From the NCBI GenBank assembly GCA_022600695.1, contig JAHZJY010000295.1:1-13430 (forward strand): a DNA stretch of 13,430 nt, read 5' to 3'. Shown one piece after another: positions 1-7,497 of this stretch (position 1 is the first letter of the stretch; each line of letters begins with the position of its first letter). Under the pieces are notes generated by a model that was given only the letters and a program-made list of their open reading frames with translations, was not told the DNA's origin and ran no database searches. The DNA comes from Actinomycetes bacterium. Its GTDB lineage: Bacteria > Actinomycetota > Actinomycetes > Mycobacteriales > Mycobacteriaceae. The position numbers and the translations under genes are program-made.

Positions 1-17
1 AGAGTCTAGCGTCCGGT

Positions 18-1085
18 TCAGTCCTCACGCCGACGGCGGCCGCCGCCGCCCGCCGGGCCGTTGACCTGCAACCTGGCCATGAGATCGGCAACCGACGGCC
101 CGCCGGTGTGCTGCCCGCCCGGTTGCGCCGGCGGTTCCGGGACCGTTTCCGGGGCCACCTGCTGCTCGGAGTCGCGGTGCCGTCCCGCGGGAGCCGGCTG
201 CTCATCGGGGCCAACCCGGTGCCGGCCGCGCAGGCTGTCCGGCGCGACAACAGGTTCCGAACCCGGTGCCCGCCGGGCACCGTCACCGTTGGCGTGGCGA
301 CCGCGACGAACCTCCGGCGGCCGCCACGGCGGTCCGGACGGCGGCGGACCCTCGTTGACCACGACGGGCTCGATCGGGGCGGTCTGCGCGACAGCCGGCT
401 CCTCGGCCCGTCGCCGGTGGTTGCCGCCGTCGTCCCGAGTCGGGCGCCGCGGCGCGGCCGACGGCCGCGGGTGCGCGGCGGCCAGCGGCTCCTCCCGAAC
501 GTCGATGATGGGGCTTTGGTCGGCGGCCACCGGACCGGCGACGATCGCTACGACCTCCTCGGTGACCACTGAGACCCGGCTGCTCTCGACCCGTCCCGGC
601 GCAGACGGCATCGGGACCGCAGCCCGGTCACCTTCCAGCGCGGGCCGCTCGCCGAGGTCGGAACCGAGCATCGCTTCCAGATGGGAACGCAGTGCGGTCA
701 GTTCGGACCGCAGGGCGGACATCTCCTCAGCGGCCTGCGCCCGTAGTTCGCCCGCCAACTGCCGGCGCAGGTGGGCCTCCACGGAGAGCTCGTACTCCCG
801 ACGGGCGGAGATCTCCCGATCGAGTTGCAGATCGTAGACGAACTTCATGTCCCGGGCCCGCGCCTGGTCCAGTTCACTCTGGCGGCGGTACACCACCGTC
901 ACGAATGCGGCCATGACCGCGGCCCACAGCGATAAAACCACCGCAAGCCGCAGCAACTCCACCCGATCGGTGAACACCAGGGTCGAACTTGCCGCGATGG
1001 CCAGAATCAACAACCCGGTCAGAAGCGGCCAACCAGGCCCGCGGCCACCGCGACGGCTCCGTGCGCCGCGGGACTGAACGGTCAT
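18..1085 (-). CDS. Two-TM, coiled-coil protein with disordered tail (DUF6779-like, Rv3604c family)
   Basis: No biochemical function is known to me; it resembles M. tuberculosis Rv3604c by position and architecture. Reading from the ATG at 1085 (355 aa), there is a short basic N-terminus, two hydrophobic helices (about residues 19-38 and 43-66), then a highly charged, probably coiled-coil helix (about 68-140, rich in Arg/Glu/Leu/Ala). A long Pro/Arg/Ala-rich, probably disordered tail follows to residue 355. The tail ends with 'SVADLMARLQ', a glycine run and 'RRRRED'. The inferred topology is a membrane hairpin with the coiled coil and tail on one side, probably the cytoplasm. A TTG at 1130 would add 15 residues; ATG 'MTVQSR' was preferred because TTG is rarer and neither has a clear Shine-Dalgarno. 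It is the last gene seen in the ftsH-fol run, 66 bp after the DUF3180 stop, and may be co-transcribed with it. Confidence 0.8.
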   Translation of the reverse strand: MTVQSRGARSRRGGRGPGWPLLTGLLILAIAASSTLVFTDRVELLRLAVVLSLWAAVMAAFVTVVYRRQSELDQARARDMKFVYDLQLDREISARREYELSVEAHLRRQLAGELRAQAAEEMSALRSELTALRSHLEAMLGSDLGERPALEGDRAAVPMPSAPGRVESSRVSVVTEEVVAIVAGPVAADQSPIIDVREEPLAAAHPRPSAAPRRPTRDDGGNHRRRAEEPAVAQTAPIEPVVVNEGPPPSGPPWRPPEVRRGRHANGDGARRAPGSEPVVAPDSLRGRHRVGPDEQPAPAGRHRDSEQQVAPETVPEPPAQPGGQHTGGPSVADLMARLQVNGPAGGGGRRRRED

Positions 1086-1151
1086 GGCCCGACTGTACCG
1101 CGCACCGAAAGCGATTTCCGGTTGCGACAAGCGGGCCGGGCATCGGCCCGT

Positions 1152-1628
1152 CTAGTCGGCCAGGGCGTCCTCCGCGGTGTTCGCTTCACCCGGAGACCTA
1201 CAGCAGTACTGCAGCCACAGCGCGGCGACCACAAGCGCTGACGCACTGGCAGCGGCGGCGATCACGCCCGGGATGTCGGTCGCGGCCACCTGCATCTCGG
1301 TGCGCCGGGGCAGCAGGTAGCCGAGCACCGCGATCCACCACCCGAACATCACAGCACCCACCCACGCCGATGCCTTCGCGACCGCGACGGTGCGTGCGAC
1401 GGCCAGCGGATCCAGCCGCCCCGCCCCGACGCCGATCCGGCCATCCCGGATCCGGCTGCGCACCAAGGCCGCCCACCACGTTTCGCCGGCAGCGACCGCC
1501 AGGAGCGACAAGCCGGTCCACAGCGTGAGGGGCGGAAAGTACCGGTAGAGCACCCGGATCGCGAGATAACCGACGATGACCGCGGCCAACGCGGCGAATG
1601 CCAGATCACGCTTGCGGGTCGGCCCCAT
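1152..1628 (-). CDS. DUF3180 family four-TM membrane protein (Rv3605c-like)
   Basis: This is a 158-residue integral membrane protein of the actinobacterial DUF3180 family; its function is unknown. Four hydrophobic segments are visible at about residues 8-31, 33-56, 82-107 and 119-141. A basic N-terminus ('MGPTRKRDL') and an RSRIRDGR stretch between TM2 and TM3 suggest the N-terminus and that loop are cytoplasmic. A Cys pair (142-143) lies just after TM4, and the C-terminus is short and acidic. The ATG at 1628 shares its A with the TGA of folK (TGATG), a classic translational-coupling junction, which decides the start; an upstream in-frame extension would read through folK in another frame and gives an Arg/Gly-rich shadow. 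The persistent position behind folK suggests co-expression with folate genes, but no substrate or partner can be read from the sequence. Confidence 0.85.
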   Translation of the reverse strand: MGPTRKRDLAFAALAAVIVGYLAIRVLYRYFPPLTLWTGLSLLAVAAGETWWAALVRSRIRDGRIGVGAGRLDPLAVARTVAVAKASAWVGAVMFGWWIAVLGYLLPRRTEMQVAATDIPGVIAAAASASALVVAALWLQYCCRSPGEANTAEDALAD

Positions 1629-2158
1629 CACTGCGCGCCCTCCGGACCCCGCAGAGCCAGGTCGGTCCTGCGGACCCCGTCGCGGTCGGTCTGGTCCAAC
1701 TCCGCGATGATGACCCGCACCGGCCGACCCCGACCGGCCACGCTCAATTCCGCGGCCGGGTCGACGGCCAGCCACGGGATCAACACGAACGCCCGTTGGT
1801 GAGCGAACGGATGCGGCAGCGTGAGCTCAACGTCATCGGAAAACACCTCCGCGTCCCCGTCGAAGCAGCACACCAGATCGATATCGAGGGTGCGCGGACC
1901 CCACTTCCGGGTTCGCACCCGCTCATTGAGGCGTTCGATCTCCTGCGCCCGGCGCAGCCAGCCTCGCCCGTCGACAGCGGGGTCATCGGCGATCAGGGCG
2001 GCGTTCAGGAAAGGTTGCTGTTCGACGCCTCCCCACGCGTCGGTCTCCCACACCGGCGACACCGAGACGACGGTCTCCCCCAGAGCGTCGACCGCGGACT
2101 GCAGCCTGGCCAACCGGTCACCGAGATTCGACCCGATGGACAGCACCACACGGCTCAT
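1628..2158 (-). CDS. folK: 2-amino-4-hydroxy-6-hydroxymethyldihydropteridine pyrophosphokinase (HPPK)
   Basis: HPPK transfers pyrophosphate from ATP to 6-hydroxymethyl-7,8-dihydropterin, giving the substrate of dihydropteroate synthase (cytoplasmic, folate pathway). The 176-aa protein shows the whole family signature: N-terminal 'SIGSNLGD' (7-14), 'PFLNAA' (49-54), the long motif '[14 protein letters not shown]' (82-95) whose Asp92 and Asp94 correspond to the Mg-binding pair, and '[16 protein letters not shown]' (114-129). Length is normal for the family, with a slightly longer C-terminal tail (about 150-176) of charged residues. The ATG at 2158 overlaps the folB stop in an ATGA arrangement, and its own TGA overlaps the next gene by one base. 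It therefore lies inside a chain of overlapping fol genes and is probably translated by coupling rather than from an independent ribosome site. Confidence 0.96.
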   Translation of the reverse strand: MSRVVLSIGSNLGDRLARLQSAVDALGETVVSVSPVWETDAWGGVEQQPFLNAALIADDPAVDGRGWLRRAQEIERLNERVRTRKWGPRTLDIDLVCCFDGDAEVFSDDVELTLPHPFAHQRAFVLIPWLAVDPAAELSVAGRGRPVRVIIAELDQTDRDGVRRTDLALRGPEGAQ

Positions 2159-2550
2159 GTCTCCGCCGGGATGATCTGCCCGCGGCGGGAACGCCGGGAG
2201 CGGCGGGCGACCACTGCGACGTCGGCGAAGGTGAGCGGGATGGGCGCCGCCGGTTTGTGCACCACCACTTCCACGGCGTGCACTCGGATATCGGTCATCA
2301 CGTCCTCGGCGATCTCCGCGGCGACCGTCTCGATCAGGTTGCGGGGTGGGCCGGCGACGACATCGGCGGCTCGCTGGGCGAGCGCGCCGTAGTCGAAGGT
2401 GTCGTCGAGATCATCACTGGCCGCGGCGTCAGCGAGGTCGATCCAGACTGTGATGTCGATCACGAAGTCCTGTCCATCGCGCCGTTCGTGGTCGAAGACG
2501 CCGTGGTTACCCCGCACGGTCAAGCCGCGCAGTTCGATACGGTCAGCCAT
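2155..2550 (-). CDS. folB: Dihydroneopterin aldolase
   Basis: FolB cleaves 7,8-dihydroneopterin to 6-hydroxymethyl-7,8-dihydropterin and glycolaldehyde, and can often epimerise the substrate. The 131-aa protein carries the family landmarks: '[17 protein letters not shown]' (13-29) with Glu22, the pterin-pocket region '[10 protein letters not shown]' (72-81) with Glu74, and '[12 protein letters not shown]' (95-106) where Lys99 is the expected catalytic lysine. Homologues assemble into an octamer. The ATG at 2550 (MADRIEL) was chosen over one 18 bases upstream (MKGVGP) because a GAAGGGGG purine tract lies 8 bases before it and homologues begin close to 'DRIEL'. The start overlaps the end of folP by 8 bases; the stop overlaps the folK start by 4. 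The basic segment '[10 protein letters not shown]' near the C-terminus is a local oddity with no assigned role. Confidence 0.95.
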   Translation of the reverse strand: MADRIELRGLTVRGNHGVFDHERRDGQDFVIDITVWIDLADAAASDDLDDTFDYGALAQRAADVVAGPPRNLIETVAAEIAEDVMTDIRVHAVEVVVHKPAAPIPLTFADVAVVARRSRRSRRGQIIPAET

Positions 2551-3397
2551 CGGTCCGACCCCCTTCATCGGCCGGGTGGTCCCAGCGTTCGGCGACTTTC
2601 AGCGCGTCAACGCTGGCGCGCACGTCGTGCACGCGGACCCCCCAGGCGCCGCGCAGCGCGGCCAGTGCCGAGATCACGGCGGTGGCGGTCTCCCGGCCTT
2701 CCGGCGGGCGCGGTTCACCGTCCTCACCAGCCAGCAGAGCCCCCAGGAACCGCTTGCGGGACGCACCGACGAGCACTGGGAATCCGGTGCCGACGAACTC
2801 GGCCAGCGCATGCAGCAGCATCCAGTTGTTCTCCGCCGACTTGGCGAACCCCAGCCCCGGATCGATGATCAGGTTGGCCGGGTCCACCCCTGCGTCCACG
2901 GCGGCGTCGACTGCGGCCATCAACTCATCGCGGACCTCACCGACGACATCGCGGTAACGCGGCACATCGTGCGGCCGGTCGGCCCACACCGAGGGCCAGT
3001 GCATCAAAACCCACGGCACCCCGGACTGTCCCATCACGCGCGCCATCCCGGGGTCGGCGCGGCCCCCGCTCACATCGTTAACCAGCCCGGCCCCGGCATC
3101 CAGAGCAGCTTCAGCCACCGCGGCGTGCATGGTGTCGATGCTGACCGTTACCCCCTGCGCGACAAGTTCCTTCACAACGGGTAGCGTCCGACCGATTTCG
3201 ACCGCACCGTCGATTCGCACCGCGCCTGGCCGAGTCGACTCGCCACCCACGTCGATGATGTCCGCCCCGTCGGCCAGCAGAGCCTGCGCGTGCCCGACGG
3301 CCCGGGCCGGGTCCAGATAGCGTCCCCCGTCGGAGAAGGAGTCGTCGGTGACGTTGACGACTCCCATCACCCGAACCCGCCGTGCTCCCTCAATCAC
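2543..3397 (-). CDS. folP: Dihydropteroate synthase
   Basis: DHPS condenses 6-hydroxymethyl-dihydropterin pyrophosphate with p-aminobenzoate and is the sulfonamide target. The 284-aa TIM-barrel protein shows all signature loops: '[16 protein letters not shown]' (10-25), '[13 protein letters not shown]' (47-59), 'SIDT' (86-89), 'NDVSGG' (107-112), '[17 protein letters not shown]' (176-192, pterin-binding Asp180), 'GASRKRFLG' (211-219) and '[13 protein letters not shown]' (254-266). It matches the functional FolP1 of mycobacteria rather than the FolP2 paralogue, judging by the intact loops and the fol context. The GTG start at 3397 overlaps the folE TGA in a GTGA arrangement. The C-terminus extends a few residues ('[11 protein letters not shown]') past the usual barrel end, and that extension contains the ribosome-binding tract of folB. 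Confidence 0.97.
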   Translation of the reverse strand: MIEGARRVRVMGVVNVTDDSFSDGGRYLDPARAVGHAQALLADGADIIDVGGESTRPGAVRIDGAVEIGRTLPVVKELVAQGVTVSIDTMHAAVAEAALDAGAGLVNDVSGGRADPGMARVMGQSGVPWVLMHWPSVWADRPHDVPRYRDVVGEVRDELMAAVDAAVDAGVDPANLIIDPGLGFAKSAENNWMLLHALAEFVGTGFPVLVGASRKRFLGALLAGEDGEPRPPEGRETATAVISALAALRGAWGVRVHDVRASVDALKVAERWDHPADEGGRTDG

Positions 3398-3996
3398 TTG
3401 CGGAGGATGAGACCCAGTGCCTCGGCCCGAGATGCATCGCTGGACTTGAACAGTCCGCGCACGGCCGAAGTGGTGGTGACCGATCCCGCCTTCCGAACCC
3501 CGCGCATGGCCATGCAGAGATGTTCTGCTTCGATGACCACGATGACCCCGCGGGGATTGAGCTTGTGCATAACCGCATCGGCCACCTGGGCGGTCAGCCG
3601 CTCCTGCACCTGGGGACGTTTCGCGTACAGGTCAACCACCCGGGCCAGCTTCGACAGGCCGGTCACCCGGCCGTCTTCACCGGGGATGTACCCGACATGA
3701 GCCATCCCGTGAAACGCCACCAGGTGATGTTCACACGTCGAGTACATCGGGATTTGCTTGACCAGGACGAGTTCGTCGTGCTGCTCGTCAAAAGTGGTGT
3801 CCAACACTGCATCCGGATCGGTGTAGAGCCCGGCGAACATCTCCCGGTAGGCACGAGCGACGCGCGCCGGGGTGTCCTTCAAACCATGCCGATCGGGATC
3901 CTCGCCGACCGCGAGGAGTAACTCGCGGACCGCCGCCTCAGCGCGGGGCTGATCGAATATCGGGGTCTCGAGGGTGATCGAATCGCGCTGCGGCAC
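3394..3996 (-). CDS. folE: GTP cyclohydrolase I
   Basis: FolE converts GTP to 7,8-dihydroneopterin triphosphate and formate, the first step of folate synthesis; the enzyme is a toroidal homodecamer. From the GTG at 3996 the protein has 200 residues. It has '[14 protein letters not shown]' with zinc ligands Cys88 and His91, '[13 protein letters not shown]' and '[11 protein letters not shown]' of the active-site region, and '[14 protein letters not shown]' supplying the third zinc ligand Cys161 and the substrate Arg/Lys cluster; 'TTTSAVRG' follows. The zinc-dependent type IA set is complete. Two starts are plausible: GTG 3996 has a GGAG tract 5 bases upstream, while TTG 4014 directly abuts the ftsH stop (TGATTG) and would add 6 residues. 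I chose 3996 for its ribosome-binding site. It is coupled downstream to folP by a 4-base overlap. Confidence 0.95.
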   Translation of the reverse strand: MPQRDSITLETPIFDQPRAEAAVRELLLAVGEDPDRHGLKDTPARVARAYREMFAGLYTDPDAVLDTTFDEQHDELVLVKQIPMYSTCEHHLVAFHGMAHVGYIPGEDGRVTGLSKLARVVDLYAKRPQVQERLTAQVADAVMHKLNPRGVIVVIEAEHLCMAMRGVRKAGSVTTTSAVRGLFKSSDASRAEALGLILRK

Positions 3997-4001
3997 AACT
4001 G

Positions 4002-4005
4002 CTCC
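4002..4005 (-). promoter_or_regulatory. Shine-Dalgarno deciding the folE start
   Basis: On the minus strand GGAG sits 5 bases before the GTG at 3996, within the six codons that a TTG start at 4014 would add. This is why the shorter folE reading is preferred. Confidence 0.4.
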
Positions 4006-4014
4006 GTCCGTCAA

Positions 4015-6342
4015 TCAACTGGTCCGGCCGGAATGGCCGCCCTCATCTCCGGGCGCTTCCCGCGGTGCGCGGCCGGGAGGCATCGGAGGGGTCTGATACG
4101 GCTGTTGAGGCTGACCCTGCTGTGGCGGAGGCCAGCCCTGCGGTGGCGGGTACCAGTGACCCGGTTGCTGTTGACCCTGCGTTGGCGGCGGCCAGCCGGG
4201 GGCATGCCAGCCGGCTGGGGCACCGTAATTCGGTTGCGTTGGGCCGTCAGGCGCCTGATGACGGCCGCCCGCGTGCGCACCGTTGGCACCGGCGCCGTTG
4301 CCATTGGTGGTGCCATTTCCTCCGGTGGCGGGCGGCGCCTGATCGACCTGTTGCGCATGAGCGGCGCTGGCCTGGGCTATCGCCTTCTTGAACGCCGGTT
4401 CCGGCATCGGTCTGGGCCACGGCTCACCCCGTTCGATGGCGATTTCGCCGGGGGTCTTGATCGGCGGCTTGTCCGAGGGAATCCGTCCGCCGAAGTCGTC
4501 GAACACGGTCAGCCGTGGACGCTTACGGACGTTGGCGAAGATCGCCTGCAATTCGACCCGGTGCAGCGTCTCTTTCTCCAGCAGCTCCCCGGCCAGGATG
4601 TCGAGCACATCGCGGTACTCGGTAAGGATCGCCCAGGCCTCGGTGTGCGCGGCCTCGATGAGCTTGCGGACCTCGTCATCGATATCGCGGGCGACCTCAT
4701 GACTGTAATCGGCCTGATTGCCCATGGTGCGGCCCAGGAACGGATCACCGTGCTCGGTGCCGTAGCGCACCGCACCGAGCTTGGAACTCATCCCGTATTC
4801 GGTCACCATCGCGCGGGCGATCTTGGTGGCCTGTTCGATATCGGAGACCGCACCCGTGGTGGGCTCCCGGAACACCAGTTCCTCGGCGGCCCGGCCACCC
4901 ATGGCGAATACCAGACGGGCGATCATCTCCGAGCGGGTCATCAGGCCCTTGTCATCCTCGGGCACCGACACCGCGTGCCCGCCGGTGCGTCCCCGGGCCA
5001 GGATGGTCACCTTGTAGATCGGCTCGATATCGGGCATCGCCCAGGCTGCCAGGGTGTGACCACCCTCGTGATAGGCGGTGATCTTCTTCTCGGTCTCGCT
5101 GATCACCCGGCCCTTACGCCGCGGTCCGCCGATCACCCGGTCAACGGCCTCCTCAAGGGCGGCCCCGGTGATGATCGTGCCACTCTCCCGCGCCGTCAGC
5201 AGCGCGGCCTCATTGATGACGTTCGCCAGGTCGGCACCGGACATCCCCACGGTCCGCTTGGCCAGCCCGTCCAGATCTGCATCCGGTGCCAGCGGCTTGC
5301 CCTGAGCATGTACCCGCAGGACTGCTTTGCGGCCGGCCAGGTCGGGGCTCGAGACCGGGATCTGCCGGTCGAATCGACCGGGTCGCAGCAGGGCGGGGTC
5401 GAGGATGTCGGGGCGGTTGGTGGCGGCGATCAGGATGACACCCTGACGCTCACCGAAGCCGTCCATCTCGACAAGCAACTGGTTGAGGGTCTGTTCGCGC
5501 TCATCGTGACCCCCGCCTAGACCGGCACCGCGCTGACGGCCGACGGCGTCGATTTCGTCGACGAAGATGATGCAGGGCGAATTCTGTTTGGCCTGTTCGA
5601 ACAGGTCACGGACCCGGGATGCGCCGACCCCGACGAACATCTCCACGAAGTCCGACCCGGAAATGGTGAAGAACGGCACGCCGGCCTCCCCCGCCACGGC
5701 CCGCGCCAGCAAGGTCTTACCGGTTCCCGGCGGGCCGTAGAGCAGCACGCCCTTGGGGATTTTGGCGCCGAGCGCCTGATAACGCGCCGGGTTCTGCAGG
5801 AAGTCCTTGATCTCGTATAGCTCTTCGACCGCCTCATCAGAGCCGGCGACATCGGCGAAGGTCGTCTTCGGCATGTCCTTGGACAGCTGTTTGGCCCGCG
5901 ACTTCCCGAACCCGAAGCCCATCCGGCCGCCGCCCTGCATTCGGGAGAACAGCACGAACAAGCCGATCAGCAGAAACAGCGGCAACATATAAATCAGCAG
6001 CGTTCCCAGCATGCTGGGCTGGTTGACCGTGGTGTTGGTCGGGACACCCTTAGCGGTCAACGAGTCGAACAGCGGCACGGCGTAACCGGTGGGGTATTTG
6101 GCGATGACCTTCGTCGAATCCGCGGTCTGGTCGTTGCCGTCTTTCAACTCCAGCCGCAACTGCTGTTCACGGTCATCGAGTTGCGCGGTTTTGACGTTGT
6201 CGGCGCTGATCTGCGCCGTGGCCACCGAGGTGTCTATCGGCTTGAATCCGCGGGTGTCATCGTTGAAGTAGAAAAACAGCCATCCCAGCAGCAGCACGGC
6301 AGCAATCACCGTGAGCGTGCGCACCACATTTTTCCGGTTCAT
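4015..6342 (-). CDS. ftsH: ATP-dependent zinc metalloprotease FtsH
   Basis: FtsH is the membrane-anchored hexameric AAA+ protease that extracts and degrades misfolded or regulatory membrane and cytoplasmic proteins. The 775-aa protein has TM1 (about 7-26), an extracytoplasmic domain, TM2 (about 112-133), then the AAA module: Walker A 'GPPGTGKT' (203-210), Walker B 'IIFVDEID' (258-265), the pore loop 'MFVGVG' (235-240) and second region of homology '[20 protein letters not shown]' (307-326). The protease has 'HEGGH' (425-429) and the third zinc ligand Asp501 in '[13 protein letters not shown]'. From about residue 640 a Pro/Gln/Gly-rich low-complexity tail extends to the end, longer than in E. 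coli FtsH but typical of mycobacteria. ATG 6342 (MNRKN) was chosen; the codon before it is TTG. No good Shine-Dalgarno is visible. It heads the fol run. Confidence 0.97.
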   Translation of the reverse strand: MNRKNVVRTLTVIAAVLLLGWLFFYFNDDTRGFKPIDTSVATAQISADNVKTAQLDDREQQLRLELKDGNDQTADSTKVIAKYPTGYAVPLFDSLTAKGVPTNTTVNQPSMLGTLLIYMLPLFLLIGLFVLFSRMQGGGRMGFGFGKSRAKQLSKDMPKTTFADVAGSDEAVEELYEIKDFLQNPARYQALGAKIPKGVLLYGPPGTGKTLLARAVAGEAGVPFFTISGSDFVEMFVGVGASRVRDLFEQAKQNSPCIIFVDEIDAVGRQRGAGLGGGHDEREQTLNQLLVEMDGFGERQGVILIAATNRPDILDPALLRPGRFDRQIPVSSPDLAGRKAVLRVHAQGKPLAPDADLDGLAKRTVGMSGADLANVINEAALLTARESGTIITGAALEEAVDRVIGGPRRKGRVISETEKKITAYHEGGHTLAAWAMPDIEPIYKVTILARGRTGGHAVSVPEDDKGLMTRSEMIARLVFAMGGRAAEELVFREPTTGAVSDIEQATKIARAMVTEYGMSSKLGAVRYGTEHGDPFLGRTMGNQADYSHEVARDIDDEVRKLIEAAHTEAWAILTEYRDVLDILAGELLEKETLHRVELQAIFANVRKRPRLTVFDDFGGRIPSDKPPIKTPGEIAIERGEPWPRPMPEPAFKKAIAQASAAHAQQVDQAPPATGGNGTTNGNGAGANGAHAGGRHQAPDGPTQPNYGAPAGWHAPGWPPPTQGQQQPGHWYPPPQGWPPPQQGQPQQPYQTPPMPPGRAPREAPGDEGGHSGRTS

Positions 6343-6507
6343 CAAACATCGGCCCGGGGGGCCCGTCCTTCCGATCGCTGCCTGGAAGTGTCAGGCTACC
6401 GCTACCCTGAGGTCAGCCGGTGATCTCGGGGTTTCTGTCACGGTTTGGTTCCGCCGTTGACCCACTGCCCGGACGGGCTCGCGCCAAGCTGTGCTTGGCT
6501 GAACACC
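6343..6507. promoter_or_regulatory. Divergent intergenic region between ftsH and ephA
   Basis: These 165 bases must hold the promoters of the minus-strand ftsH-fol run and of the plus-strand ephA-lpqG pair. I could not assign convincing -35/-10 pairs. The minus strand has TAGCCT (complement of 6393-6398), which fits a TANNNT -10 element but lacks a well-spaced -35. The plus strand has a TTGACC near 6457 without a matching -10. A perfect short dyad lies just before ephA (listed separately). No RNA gene or small ORF with a ribosome-binding site is apparent. Confidence 0.4.
6483..6499. promoter_or_regulatory. Perfect 7-bp dyad in front of ephA (possible operator or leader hairpin)
   Basis: GCCAAGC TGT GCTTGGC is a perfect inverted repeat with 7-bp arms and a 3-base centre, ending 8 bases before the GTG chosen for ephA. 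It could be a repressor site or a small hairpin masking initiation. There is no A/T tract, so it is not a classical terminator. Short dyads arise by chance in GC-rich DNA, so the assignment is tentative. Confidence 0.3.
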
Positions 6508-7473
6508 GTGGTCACAACGGTGGAACGGCTCGTCGATGTCAACGGGGTCCGGCTGCGGGTGTTCGAGGCCGGCGCCACCGATGCTCCGCTGGTGATCCTC
6601 GCCCACGGCTTCCCCGAACTCGCCTATTCCTGGCGCCACCAGATTCCCGCCCTGGCTGCCGCCGGCTACCGCGTCATCGCCCCCGATCAGCGTGGCTACG
6701 GCGGCTCCTCGCGCCCGGATTCGGTCGATTCCTACGATATCGCCGCGCTGACCGGGGACCTGGTCGGCCTGATCGACGAATGCGGAGCCGAGCGGGCCGC
6801 GCTGGTCGGACACGATTGGGGGGCGGTGGTCGCCTGGAGCACCCCCCTGCTGCACCCGGCGCGGGTGGCCGCGGTGGCGGGATTGAGCGTGCCGCCGGTG
6901 CCGCGGCCGGCCACCCCGCCGACTGTGGCGTTCCGCCGGATCTTCGGCGACAACTTCTTCTACATCCTCTACTTTCAGCAGCCTGGCGCCGCCGATGCTG
7001 AAATGGCCGCGGACCCGCGTCGCGCATTACGGCGGATGTTGGGCGGAATGCGGGCCCCGACCGATGAGGCGGCCGCTCTCCGAATGCTGGCGCCCGGCCC
7101 GGACGGTTTCATCGAGCGCCTCGACGCCCCCGAGCGGCTGCCGGAATGGCTGGGCCCGGAAGAACTCGACCATTACGTCACCGAGTTCACCCGGACCGGG
7201 TTCACCGGCGCGCTGAACTGGTACCGCAACTTCGACCGCAACTGGCAGATCATGGACCATCCGGCCGCCACGACCATCGACGTCCCGGCGTTGTTCGTCG
7301 GCGGGACCGCCGACCCGGTGCTGGCCTTCACCAAGACCGGCCGCGCCACCGAGGTGGCCCGCGGCCGCTACCGGGAGGTCATGCTGGAAGGGGCCGGCCA
7401 CTGGATCCAGCAGGAACGCGCAGCGGAGATCAACGCCGAGCTGCTGAGGTTCCTCGCAGACGTGCGGTGGTAA
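6508..7473 (+). CDS. ephA: Alpha/beta-hydrolase, epoxide hydrolase (EphA-like)
   Basis: Epoxide hydrolases of this fold open epoxides to vicinal diols through an Asp-ester intermediate and probably act on lipid or xenobiotic epoxides in the cytosol. The 321-aa protein has the oxyanion motif 'HGFPE' (33-37), 'DQRGYGGSSRP' (60-70), the nucleophile elbow 'GHDWGA' (101-106, Asp103), cap-domain tyrosines in 'FYILYF' (151-156) and 'NWYRNFDRNW' (237-246, Tyr239), the charge-relay Asp in 'GTADPV' (266-271, Asp269) and the catalytic His298 in 'GAGHW'. An Asp nucleophile with two lid tyrosines marks an epoxide hydrolase rather than an esterase or dehalogenase. GTG 6508 gives a terminus like M. tuberculosis EphA ('xERLVDxNGVRLRV'); GTG 6520 is also possible, and neither has a strong Shine-Dalgarno. 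The gene is followed after 24 bases by lpqG. Confidence 0.92.
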   Translation: MVTTVERLVDVNGVRLRVFEAGATDAPLVILAHGFPELAYSWRHQIPALAAAGYRVIAPDQRGYGGSSRPDSVDSYDIAALTGDLVGLIDECGAERAALVGHDWGAVVAWSTPLLHPARVAAVAGLSVPPVPRPATPPTVAFRRIFGDNFFYILYFQQPGAADAEMAADPRRALRRMLGGMRAPTDEAAALRMLAPGPDGFIERLDAPERLPEWLGPEELDHYVTEFTRTGFTGALNWYRNFDRNWQIMDHPAATTIDVPALFVGGTADPVLAFTKTGRATEVARGRYREVMLEGAGHWIQQERAAEINAELLRFLADVRW

Positions 7474-7497
7474 CAGGCCCACACGCTACGGTGAGGC

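Noticed and set aside
30..66. GC-only tract of GGC/GCC-type triplets near the left edge as a repeat element
   Set aside because: It is explained by the coded Gly-Gly-Gly-Gly-Arg-Arg-Arg-Arg end of the DUF6779-like protein.
1629..1775. 49-residue N-terminal extension of the DUF3180 protein
   Set aside because: It is Arg/Gly/Pro-rich and falls wholly inside folK in another frame. The TGATG junction at 1628 gives the natural start directly before the first TM helix.
1598..2392. A 264-codon plus-strand open frame across folK and folB
   Set aside because: It lies opposite two motif-complete enzymes, starts and ends without relation to them, and has no domain-like text. It is a codon-position shadow.
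4033..5520. A 495-codon open frame on the plus strand, antisense to ftsH
   Set aside because: ftsH on the other strand is complete with every family motif. The antisense translation is the His/Arg/Gly/Leu-rich text typical of high-GC shadow frames and has no recognisable domain or ribosome-binding site.
6445..6507. TTG-started extension of the epoxide hydrolase
   Set aside because: The 21 additional residues do not resemble the N-terminus of EphA homologues, and the segment holds the upstream dyad. GTG 6508 gives the conserved terminus.
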